From an uncultured Lachnospiraceae bacterium (GTDB lineage: Bacteria > Bacillota > Clostridia > Lachnospirales > Lachnospiraceae), in assembly GCA_910586955.1 (NCBI GenBank), contig CAJUMM010000104.1, positions 1 through 8,521 on the forward strand: a stretch of 8,521 nt of DNA. The letters are read 5' to 3'. The position numbers were made by a program, and so were the translations under genes. The notes beneath the pieces are model-generated. The model searched no databases. It was not told the DNA's origin and saw nothing but the letters and a program-made list of their open reading frames with translations. This document shows, in pieces, positions 1-5,376 of this stretch (position 1 is its first letter; the number at the start of each line of letters is the position of its first letter).

Positions 1-686
1 ACCGCTTTCTTGCAAAGGAGATTGCCGCAGGCCGGCAGATCTACATTGTATGTCCCATGGTAGAGGATAATCCGGAGCTGGAGCTGGAAAATGTGGTAGA
101 TTACACGGAAAAGCTGCGGGAGTGTTTTCCGGATCCGGTTTCCGTGGATTACCTTCACGGAAAAATGAAAGCTGCGGAAAAGAATGAGATTATGGAGCGG
201 TTTGTAAAAGGGGAGATCCGGATTCTGGTATCTACCACGGTGATTGAGGTGGGAGTCAACGTGCCCAATGCTTCCGTGATGATGGTAGAAAATGCCGAGC
301 GTTTCGGACTGGCCCAGCTCCACCAGCTCCGGGGACGGGTGGGGAGAGGAAAGCATCAGTCCTACTGTATCTTTGTCAGCGGTTCGGACAGTCCGGAGAC
401 CCGGAAGCGCCTGGAGATTTTGAACCGGTCTAACGACGGCTTCTACATTGCAAGCGAAGACCTGAAACTGCGGGGTCCTGGGGAGCTCTTCGGTATCCGC
501 CAAAGCGGTCTTCTGGAATTTAAGATAGGAGATGTTTTTACGGATGCCGGAATCCTTAAGGCGGCCGGTGAAGAGGCGGATAAGCTCCTCCGGGAGGATC
601 CGGGCCTGGAACAGGAGGAGCATCAGCTGCTTAAGAGGAGGCTTACCCGGTATCAGCAGGAAGGGCTTGCCAAGATGAGTCTGTAG
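1..686 (+). CDS. recG: ATP-dependent DNA helicase RecG, C-terminal part (5' end outside window)
   Basis: RecG unwinds branched DNA, regressing stalled replication forks and processing Holliday-like junctions in the cytoplasm. The frame is open from nucleotide 3 with no start codon in view. The residues before the first internal ATG (FLAKEIAAGRQIYIVCPMVE) read as ordinary RecG, so the Met codon at 57 is internal. About 227 residues are visible, against a usual length near 680, so this is roughly the last third: the end of the second helicase lobe plus the C-terminal region. Visible motifs are STTVIEVGVNVPNA (from about nt 231, helicase motif V), QLRGRVGRG (about nt 324-350, motif VI arginine finger) and the RecG-typical stretch SEDLKLRGPGELFGIRQSG (about nt 450-510). 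The stop is TAG at 684-686. The response-regulator gene begins 21 nt later on the same strand, so read-through from recG is plausible. The family assignment is secure. Confidence 0.96.
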   Translation, partial: RFLAKEIAAGRQIYIVCPMVEDNPELELENVVDYTEKLRECFPDPVSVDYLHGKMKAAEKNEIMERFVKGEIRILVSTTVIEVGVNVPNASVMMVENAERFGLAQLHQLRGRVGRGKHQSYCIFVSGSDSPETRKRLEILNRSNDGFYIASEDLKLRGPGELFGIRQSGLLEFKIGDVFTDAGILKAAGEEADKLLREDPGLEQEEHQLLKRRLTRYQQEGLAKMSL

Positions 687-707
687 CGGGAAAATGAGGT
701 GGCGGAA

Positions 708-1427
708 ATGGTGCGCATAGGGGTTTGCGATGACGACGCTTGGGCGGCGGCAGCACATAAACAGATAGCAGAAGAGTGCTTAAGGCAGAAGGGCTGTGCC
801 GGGGAGGCTTTCCTTTATACGGACAGCGGCAATCTGCTCTACGATATTGAGGAGGACGGGTTTTTCTTTGACCTGATTTTGCTGGATATTGAGATGCCGG
901 GGAATACGGGCATGGAAATTGCGGAAAGAATCAAACCCTTTCTGCCGGATGTGAAGATTATTTTTATCACTTCCCATATAGAATATGCCATTGACGCTTT
1001 CGAGCTTTCCGTTTTCCGCTATGTGCCAAAGGAGGAGATAAGCAAGCGGCTGCCCGCAGCCATAGGGGATGCGGTGGAACTGATCCGGCTGGAAGAGGGA
1101 AAAGCTTACACCATCCGGACCAGCAGCCGTTATGAAAAGATTCCATACAGGGATATCTACTATATTGAACGTGACGGGAAAAATGCCAGTATTACCGCTG
1201 CAGGGGGAGTGTCGAAGGTGCGGAAAAGCCTGCAGCAGGTTTACGGGGAACTGGAGGGGGAGGAATTTATTTATATTGACCGGGGCTGCATCGTAAACAT
1301 GATCTATATTATGCAGATCAAAAACAGTACGGTGGTTTTGAAAAACGGCGCCGTCCTTCCCATAAGCCGTACCCATCTCCAGGAGGTAAAGGAGCAGATT
1401 AACCGGTATTGGGGGGAGCACATATGA
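708..1427 (+). CDS. LytTR-family response regulator (AgrA/LytR type)
   Basis: This is the cytoplasmic output half of a two-component system: an N-terminal receiver domain phosphorylated by a sensor kinase, then a LytTR DNA-binding domain. I place the start at ATG 708 (239 residues) because GAGG at 696-699 sits 8 nt upstream; a GTG at 699 in the same frame would overlap that site. The receiver has the acidic pocket CDDD (residues 7-10), phospho-acceptor Asp60 in LLDIEMPG, the switch Thr88 in FITSH, and Lys108. LytTR occupies about residues 130-235, with YYIERDGKNASIT and FIYIDRGCIVNMIYI, the characteristic core strands. The stop overlaps the kinase start (ATGA at 1424-1427), so the two are translationally coupled. 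LytTR regulators bind paired direct repeats upstream of target promoters. The nearest likely target is the small-protein/ABC unit at 2875, which is inference. The ligand of the system is unknown. Confidence 0.95.
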   Translation: MVRIGVCDDDAWAAAAHKQIAEECLRQKGCAGEAFLYTDSGNLLYDIEEDGFFFDLILLDIEMPGNTGMEIAERIKPFLPDVKIIFITSHIEYAIDAFELSVFRYVPKEEISKRLPAAIGDAVELIRLEEGKAYTIRTSSRYEKIPYRDIYYIERDGKNASITAAGGVSKVRKSLQQVYGELEGEEFIYIDRGCIVNMIYIMQIKNSTVVLKNGAVLPISRTHLQEVKEQINRYWGEHI

Positions 1428-2722
1428 GGTCTTTCTTTCTCTTCCTTTCGGCTGCCGGTGCAGGAGGGGTGCGGGGGCTCGCCGGTTCCATCCTCATCTC
1501 CAGTCTGCTTTCTGTCCCGAGGCCCGGGCGAAAAGGCATCTTTTCTCTTTTAGCCGGAATGGCTGTGATTTCCCTCCTATGCACTGGGGGAGGACTGCCG
1601 GATTTCTGCCCCATTCTATTGGAGACCCTTCTCCTTGCCCTCTGGGCCGGCCGGTTTCAGGGGGCGGATACCAGAATGAGCCTCTTTGTGGGAACCTTCT
1701 ACGAGATTGGGGTTTCTCTCTGGCAGTTTTTGTCTGCCGCAGGGCTTGGCCTGCTCTTGCGCTCCGGGTCTTTCCCGGACTTGGAAACGGGAACGGGCCA
1801 GGGGGCAGTCTGGCTTCTGCACATATTCCTGGCTGCCCTGGCCTGGTATCTCTGGAAACATCCCGGCATAGGGGAGAAAGAGGGCTTCCGGCTGGTTTCC
1901 GTAATTGTCCTGGCCGGTTTCCTTATGGTTGTGACTTTATCCCAGCAGAGGTTACTTCCCATTGCGGATGACATCCTTTCCATGTGGACCATTCTGTCAG
2001 TGGTTTTAATGATGGCTCTTCTGGTATTCCACATAAACCGGCAGTACGAGTTTGAGAAGGAGGCAGCCAGATTAAAAGCTGAGCAGGCGGAACTTTTGGA
2101 GCGGGACTATGTTGCCCTGAACCGCGCCTATGCAGTTAACGCAAAGCTGTTCCACGATTTCCACAACCATATAGGCGTGCTCCGCCGGCTGCTTCTGCTC
2201 CAAAAACAGGAGGAAGCCATCCGGTATCTGGATGAACTACAGGCTCCGGTGGAGGAAATGACAGATACCCTTTGGACCGGAGACGAGACGGTAGATTATC
2301 TCATCAACAGCAAAGCCGTGACGGCCAGGGAGAAGGGCATCCGTTATGAAGTGGAGGTGGAATTTCCCCGGGGGACCAATCTGCAGAGCGCAGACTTATG
2401 CGCCATCCTGGGAAACCTGCTGGACAATGCTTTGGATGCGGCAAAACAGGTGCCAAAGTCCCAGGATCCTTTTGTCCGGCTTGTCATCCGCCGCATCAAC
2501 CATATGCTGGTCCTAAAGGCGGAGAATAACTTTGTGCATGCCCCAGCCGAAGAGGCCGGTGTGCTGAAAACATCCAAGGAGGGAAACGGGCTCCACGGCT
2601 GGGGATTAAAAAGCGCCCAGACTGCGGCTGCAAAGTATGACGGCCTGGTACGGACTTCCTACACGGAAAGGATATTCACCGCTGTTGTCACCTTGTCTTA
2701 TCAGGGTATATCCCCGGAATAA
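1424..2722 (+). CDS. Membrane sensor histidine kinase, GHKL/AgrC-like (HPK10 type)
   Basis: This is the cognate sensor kinase of the preceding LytTR regulator. I choose ATG 1424 (432 residues) because GGGGGGAG at 1411-1418 is well placed upstream and the ATG overlaps the regulator's stop; an in-frame TTG at 1409 is less likely. The N-terminal half (about residues 4-204) is strongly hydrophobic with about six or seven membrane segments, as in AgrC/ComD-like peptide sensors. A charged, probably coiled-coil linker follows (about 206-235). The dimerisation box reads LFHDFHNHI, with candidate phospho-acceptor His244 in the HDxxNH arrangement typical of this group. The ATPase domain has the N-box LGNLLDNALDAA (329-340; Asn331, Asn335) and the glycine-rich GLHGWGLKSA (389-398). 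The sensed molecule cannot be told from sequence. No peptide precursor gene lies nearby, so a cell-envelope or antimicrobial stimulus is as likely as quorum sensing. Confidence 0.93.
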   Translation: MRSFFLFLSAAGAGGVRGLAGSILISSLLSVPRPGRKGIFSLLAGMAVISLLCTGGGLPDFCPILLETLLLALWAGRFQGADTRMSLFVGTFYEIGVSLWQFLSAAGLGLLLRSGSFPDLETGTGQGAVWLLHIFLAALAWYLWKHPGIGEKEGFRLVSVIVLAGFLMVVTLSQQRLLPIADDILSMWTILSVVLMMALLVFHINRQYEFEKEAARLKAEQAELLERDYVALNRAYAVNAKLFHDFHNHIGVLRRLLLLQKQEEAIRYLDELQAPVEEMTDTLWTGDETVDYLINSKAVTAREKGIRYEVEVEFPRGTNLQSADLCAILGNLLDNALDAAKQVPKSQDPFVRLVIRRINHMLVLKAENNFVHAPAEEAGVLKTSKEGNGLHGWGLKSAQTAAAKYDGLVRTSYTERIFTAVVTLSYQGISPE

Positions 2723-2736
2723 AGCCTCCCTTTTAG

Positions 2737-2772
2737 GCTGCAAGAAGTGTAAAAACATCTTGCAGCTTTTTT
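2737..2772 (+). terminator. Intrinsic terminator after the two-component operon
   Basis: A perfect 9-bp stem, GCTGCAAGA paired with TCTTGCAGC (2737-2745 and 2758-2766), is followed directly by six T residues (2767-2772). Inside the 12-nt loop, TGT and ACA could add three more pairs. It lies 14 nt after the kinase stop codon. It separates the regulator/kinase unit from the downstream small-protein/ABC unit, which therefore probably has its own promoter. Confidence 0.92.
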
Positions 2773-2788
2773 CGCGGCCAAAAACCTG

Positions 2789-2861
2789 CTGTTTGCGGAC
2801 ATTTGCGCAGAGGGGAGATTTGAGAGCTATGATATAGACACAACAAACAAACAGCAAACAG
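2789..2861 (+). promoter_or_regulatory. Putative promoter/operator region of the small-protein/ABC unit
   Basis: This intergenic DNA lies between the terminator and the 58-codon gene. A plausible -10 element, TATGAT (2828-2833), lies 42 nt upstream of the ATG, but no good -35 is found at 17 nt; TTGCGC at 2803-2808 gives a 19-nt spacer and only three matches. Poor -35 elements are common at activator-dependent promoters. Just upstream is a direct repeat TTTGCG at 2792-2797 and 2802-2807, exactly 10 bp apart, about one helical turn. An 8-bp inverted repeat, CTGTTTGC (2789-2796) and GCAAACAG (2854-2861), flanks the region, its right arm ending in the ribosome binding site. None of these matches the usual LytTR consensus well. 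The assignment is tentative. Confidence 0.35.
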
Positions 2862-2874
2862 GGAGGTAGAAACG

Positions 2875-3051
2875 ATGCGTCATGTTTATATTCGTGGAAT
2901 TATGGGATTGGTCTGGCTGGCGGCTGCTGTTGTAAGCGGTTTATCCGGACGTTTGGAGTGGGCAAGCTTTTATATCCTTCTGGGAGGCCTGTTCCTGTAC
3001 TCTGCATATGAATCATGGAAAAAAGAAAAAGACAAAGACGGAGGCCGGTAA
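2875..3051 (+). CDS. Small membrane protein (58 aa), first gene of an ABC transporter unit
   Basis: This short open frame encodes 58 residues. It has a strong ribosome binding site, GGGAGG (2861-2866), 8 nt before the ATG. The protein starts MRHVYIRGIMGLVWLAAAVV, giving a first hydrophobic helix at about residues 8-24, a short polar link with Arg26 and Glu28, a second helix at about 29-45, and a very charged tail (KKEKDKDGGR) that is probably cytoplasmic. The stop TAA is one base before the ABC ATPase start codon, and the tail codons contain that gene's ribosome binding site, so translation is probably coupled. I do not recognise a named family. It could be an accessory subunit of the transporter or a small regulator of the sensor. 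A secreted peptide seems less likely, since there is no GG leader or cleavage motif and two helices are present. That the gene is real is well supported by its signals; the function is unknown. Confidence 0.82.
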   Translation: MRHVYIRGIMGLVWLAAAVVSGLSGRLEWASFYILLGGLFLYSAYESWKKEKDKDGGR

Positions 3052-3052
3052 G

Positions 3053-3760
3053 ATGAGAGAGGCGCTTTTGGAAGTTCACAATTTCGATGCCTGGTACAAC
3101 AGGGAGAAAAAAGTATTGTCAGGCTTTTCCCTGGATCTTAGGGAGCATGAGGCAGTGGGGCTTATCGGGCTGAACGGAGCAGGAAAGACAACCTTTCTAA
3201 AAGCCCTGTCAGGCCTCATGCCCACCTGTTCCTGGGAAAGCATCCGGTTCCGGGGGCGTCCTGTAAATCTCCGGGACCGGGACTTTAAGCTTTGCCGCTA
3301 TACGGTATTTTCCGAGGACGATTCCTTTGCCTATTTCACCTTCCGGGAGTATTTATCCTATGTCTGCGCTGCCTACAAAAAAGAGCCTGAAGAGGTGCCG
3401 GAGCTCCTGAAAGGATTTCATTTCCAGGACTATGAGGATACACTGCTAAGAGATCTCTCCACCGGCAGCCGGAAAAAAGCCTTTCTTATTACCGCATTTG
3501 CATTAAAGCCGGAACTGCTTCTCCTGGATGAGCCGGTGAACGGCCTGGACTTTGAAAGCACAGAGTATCTTTACCGGCAGATTGCAGATTACAAAAAATA
3601 TGGAACCGTCCTGTTTTCTTCCCATATACTGGAAAGCATCACCCTGACGTCGGACCGGGTGCTTGTGCTGGAAAAAGGACAAATCCGGCAGACCTTTGAA
3701 GGCGGACAGATACATGCCGCAGAGATCCGGGAGGCCCTCCATGACAAAAATGATTTATAA
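3053..3760 (+). CDS. ABC transporter ATP-binding protein
   Basis: This is the ATPase subunit that powers the membrane permease encoded next. The start is ATG 3053 (235 residues), with GGAGG at 3040-3044 placed 8 nt upstream; an in-frame ATG at 3008 lies inside the small-protein gene and is rejected. Walker A is GLNGAGKT (residues 39-46), the signature is LSTGSRKK (135-142), Walker B is LLLLDEP (155-161) with catalytic Glu160, the D-loop is NGLD (163-166), and the switch histidine is His191 in SSHILES. At the Q-loop position the sequence reads VFSEDDSF (85-92) with no clear glutamine, so the usual Gln may be replaced by Glu88. The size and single domain fit the drug/peptide/lantibiotic-type export ATPases that pair with ABC-2 permeases. 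The substrate is not predictable. The last 20 nt overlap the permease gene, supporting a fixed-ratio complex. Confidence 0.94.
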   Translation: MREALLEVHNFDAWYNREKKVLSGFSLDLREHEAVGLIGLNGAGKTTFLKALSGLMPTCSWESIRFRGRPVNLRDRDFKLCRYTVFSEDDSFAYFTFREYLSYVCAAYKKEPEEVPELLKGFHFQDYEDTLLRDLSTGSRKKAFLITAFALKPELLLLDEPVNGLDFESTEYLYRQIADYKKYGTVLFSSHILESITLTSDRVLVLEKGQIRQTFEGGQIHAAEIREALHDKNDL

Positions 3761-4889
3761 AGCATTTTCCAAAAAATTCTTCGGTGCAAAGTATGAGAGA
3801 CTGCCCCGGACGCTGCTGATCTGCCTTGTGGTGTTCTGGGGGCTGTACCTGAGCCATATCCGGGTGCAGATAGCCCCCTTTATATTTTACCTGATGACAG
3901 GTACCTTTACCGCAGGCGTCATGTGGCAGGCCCTTTCTTCGGAAGACAATGCTTCTTTTATGGAGAATCTGATGATGCTTCCCTTTGGCCGGCGGGATTT
4001 TACCCTTTCCTATATAGCAGCCCTGGGCACCTATGTGCTTTTCACAAAGACCGGAATGCTTCTGGCAGTTTTGCTGGCAGTAGGGAACTGGAAGCCGGCA
4101 GAGGTTTTTACGGCCCTTCTCTGGGGAGTAAACGGAGTTCTTATGACTGCCGGCCTTTTTCCCTTTCGAAAATATTGGTATGCCAAAAGCCTCTGGGTGC
4201 TTCTTTCACTGGCTCTTGTTTTCTTCTTCGGGAACCGCTCCTGGTTTGCGTTACCCCTGGCAGCAAACGGCATCTTGGCCTTTCTTTTGCTCCGGCAGGC
4301 AGAGGGCTATTCCTTCTACCTTCCCCGGAGGGAGAAAATCTGCCGGGGAAAGACCCATAAGGGCTGTTCCGTATGGAGGTATCTCTTCCGGTATCTTACG
4401 TGCCACAGAAATTATTTGGTGAATACGGCCGTCCTGTGGTGCATGGCCCTACTGCTTCCCCTCTTTATCGGACAAAGGGAAAACCGGTTTGCGGTTCCCA
4501 TGGGCTTTGCCCTGCTGTCCATGAATACGCCCATCTGTATCCTGCTGTCCTGCGATCCGGCTTTGGAGCAGGCCCTTCATTCTCTGCCCGGCCAGAAAAA
4601 AGCTTTCTGCCTGCCTTACTGCCTGTTTATTTTTTTATGTAATCTGACGGCGGATGGGATTTTCCTTTTCAGCCTGCAGGTTCAAAAGGGAGGAGTTGGG
4701 ATCCCCATGATTGCCTCCGCTTTCTTTTTTGCCTTTCTGAGTGCCGCCGGCTCCGTACTCTTAGAATGGTTTTATCCCATCCGGAAGTGGAAGATTGAAA
4801 GCGACCTGTGGCATCATCCCAGAAAATACGCCGTGCCCTCGGTTATGCTTTTGCTGGCCGCCGCATTTGCCCTGCTGCTGAAGGAATAA
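3741..4889 (+). CDS. ABC-2-like transporter permease, polytopic membrane protein
   Basis: This is the membrane partner of the preceding ATPase. I choose ATG 3741 (382 residues), with GGGAGG at 3729-3734 six nt upstream; it overlaps the ATPase gene by 20 nt. An in-frame upstream start would lie deep inside the ATPase gene and is unlikely. About ten hydrophobic segments are visible, roughly at residues 23-40, 45-63, 88-114, 121-140, 150-163, 168-185, 226-243, 251-270, 290-312 and 320-343, with a last one at about 364-379. The stretch MMLPFGRRDF (78-87) resembles the cytoplasmic coupling segment of ABC-2 permeases, where the ATPase docks. A basic, Cys-containing loop lies at about 196-223. I cannot assign it to a named subfamily. 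With the ATPase and the 58-residue protein it probably forms an exporter or self-protection pump. The stop codon TAA at 4887-4889 touches the hairpin at 4890. Confidence 0.88.
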   Translation: MTKMIYKAFSKKFFGAKYERLPRTLLICLVVFWGLYLSHIRVQIAPFIFYLMTGTFTAGVMWQALSSEDNASFMENLMMLPFGRRDFTLSYIAALGTYVLFTKTGMLLAVLLAVGNWKPAEVFTALLWGVNGVLMTAGLFPFRKYWYAKSLWVLLSLALVFFFGNRSWFALPLAANGILAFLLLRQAEGYSFYLPRREKICRGKTHKGCSVWRYLFRYLTCHRNYLVNTAVLWCMALLLPLFIGQRENRFAVPMGFALLSMNTPICILLSCDPALEQALHSLPGQKKAFCLPYCLFIFLCNLTADGIFLFSLQVQKGGVGIPMIASAFFFAFLSAAGSVLLEWFYPIRKWKIESDLWHHPRKYAVPSVMLLLAAAFALLLKE

Positions 4890-4931
4890 AAACTGCCGGT
4901 CCCCCACAGATTTATGAGGGATCGGCAGTTT
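4890..4931. terminator. Shared hairpin terminator between permease and SASP genes
   Basis: The arms AAACTGCCGGTCCC (4890-4903) and GGGATCGGCAGTTT (4918-4931) form a 14-bp stem with a single G-U wobble around a 14-nt loop. Read on the minus strand, the stem runs into TTTTTATT, a good T-tract, so it should terminate the SASP transcript well. On the plus strand only TTTG follows, but the A-run before the stem and the position directly after the permease stop suggest it also acts on the ABC transcript. Confidence 0.85.
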
Positions 4932-4939
4932 GTCTGGCT

Positions 4940-4970
4940 AAAAACCGGTATCAGGATGTTTCTTCCGGTT
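4940..4970 (-). terminator. Weak second hairpin directly after the SASP stop codon
   Basis: On the minus strand AACCGG (4970-4965) pairs with CCGGTT (4948-4943) around a 16-nt loop and is followed by a few more T residues (to 4940). The 5' arm overlaps the SASP stop codon. The stem is only 6 bp, so this is at best an auxiliary terminator ahead of the stronger one at 4890-4931. Confidence 0.35.
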
Positions 4971-5175
4971 ATTTCCCGGCCATCTGTCTTTCCTGGGCCT
5001 CGATCATTTTCTTAACCATATAGCCGCCTACGGAACCGTTCTGCTTGGAAGTCAGGTTTCCGTTATAACCGTCTGTGAGAGGTACGCCCAGCTCGCTGGC
5101 AACCTCATACTTGAACTTGTCAAGGGCACCCTTTGCCTCCGGTACTGCTGCGGTGTTAGAAGATTTACTAGACAT
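4969..5175 (-). CDS. Small acid-soluble spore protein, alpha/beta type
   Basis: Alpha/beta SASPs are made in the forespore. They coat spore DNA, push it toward an A-like form and protect it from UV, heat and peroxide, and the GPR protease degrades them at germination. This one has 68 residues, a normal length. The GPR cleavage motif KYEVASELGV lies at residues 22-31, with the scissile bond expected between Glu24 and Val25. The DNA-binding C-terminal half carries the family signature: GYNGNLTSKQNGSVGG (36-51) then YMVKKMIEAQ (52-61). The ribosome binding site AAGGAGG (complement of 5184-5190) lies 8 nt before the ATG. It is a single-gene unit, convergent with the ABC genes and divergent from the rhs-like gene, with a sigma-G-like promoter upstream and strong termination downstream. 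Several paralogues usually exist per genome, so I give no specific ssp letter. Confidence 0.97.
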   Translation of the reverse strand: MSSKSSNTAAVPEAKGALDKFKYEVASELGVPLTDGYNGNLTSKQNGSVGGYMVKKMIEAQERQMAGK

Positions 5176-5195
5176 AATAAACGCCTCCTTACTGC

Positions 5196-5222
5196 AGATT
5201 GCCTGGTAACTCTTTGCAATCT
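5196..5222 (-). promoter_or_regulatory. 5'-leader hairpin just upstream of the SASP ribosome binding site
   Basis: AGATTGC (5196-5202) and GCAATCT (5216-5222) form a perfect 7-bp inverted repeat around a 13-nt loop. It lies within the predicted SASP leader and ends only 5 nt before the AAGGAGG site. There is no T-tract, so it is not a terminator. It might stabilise the message or influence translation; this role is inference. Confidence 0.4.
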
Positions 5223-5248
5223 ACTTCTGTTGTTGTTTGTTACGAGAA

Positions 5249-5276
5249 TAGTATGTGAGGATTTTAAGGGAATACA
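5249..5276 (-). promoter_or_regulatory. Sigma-G-like promoter of the SASP gene
   Basis: On the minus strand, CATACTA (complement of 5249-5255) matches the forespore sigma-G -10 consensus exactly. TGTATT (complement of 5271-5276) lies 15 nt upstream as an approximate -35. Alpha/beta SASP genes are classic sigma-G targets, so the match fits the gene it serves. The predicted leader is about 65 nt long. The -10 is convincing; the -35 and its spacing are less so. Confidence 0.65.
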
Positions 5277-5316
5277 CTGGCAGTTGCTTGCTGATTTGAT
5301 AATTTTTGACAAAATC

Positions 5317-5345
5317 TTTACGGAACCTAAGAAAGCGGGTATACT
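5317..5345 (+). promoter_or_regulatory. Vegetative-type (sigma-A-like) promoter of the rhs-like gene
   Basis: TTTACG (5317-5322; four of six consensus bases) and TATACT (5340-5345; five of six) are separated by exactly 17 nt. The predicted transcript would start near 5352, leaving about 25 nt before the TTG start codon, which includes the ribosome binding site GGGAGGG (5363-5369). A better-looking TTGACA at 5306-5311 is 28 nt from the -10 and so too far away. Confidence 0.6.
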
Positions 5346-5376
5346 ATAGAAGAAATAAAAGAGGGAGGGAAAAGAT

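Noticed and set aside
57..686. A separate 209-residue gene starting at ATG 57
   Set aside because: The same frame is open to the left edge and the preceding residues are RecG sequence, so this is an internal methionine of recG.
699..707. GTG 699 as start of the response regulator
   Set aside because: It overlaps the GAGG ribosome binding site that is correctly spaced for ATG 708, and receiver domains normally begin right at MVRIGVCDDD.
780..1421. A 213-residue minus-strand open frame opposite the response regulator
   Set aside because: It is wholly antisense to a clear LytTR regulator, lacks recognisable motifs, and looks like a codon-bias shadow.
2841..2862. AACAAACAAACAGCAAACAG as a short repeat array or riboswitch
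   Set aside because: It is a simple CAAA-rich leader without regular repeat units, spacers or a recognisable aptamer fold.
3008..3052. Longer ABC ATPase start at ATG 3008
   Set aside because: It would lie inside the 58-residue gene and add a lysine-rich leader not typical of the family; GGAGG at 3040-3044 serves ATG 3053.
3663..3740. Longer permease start at ATG 3663
   Set aside because: It would overlap the ATPase gene by about 100 nt with a charged, non-membrane leader; ATG 3741 has a good ribosome binding site.
5306..5345. TTGACA at 5306-5311 as the -35 of the rhs-like promoter
   Set aside because: The spacer to TATACT is 28 nt, far from 17; TTTACG at 5317 gives exactly 17.
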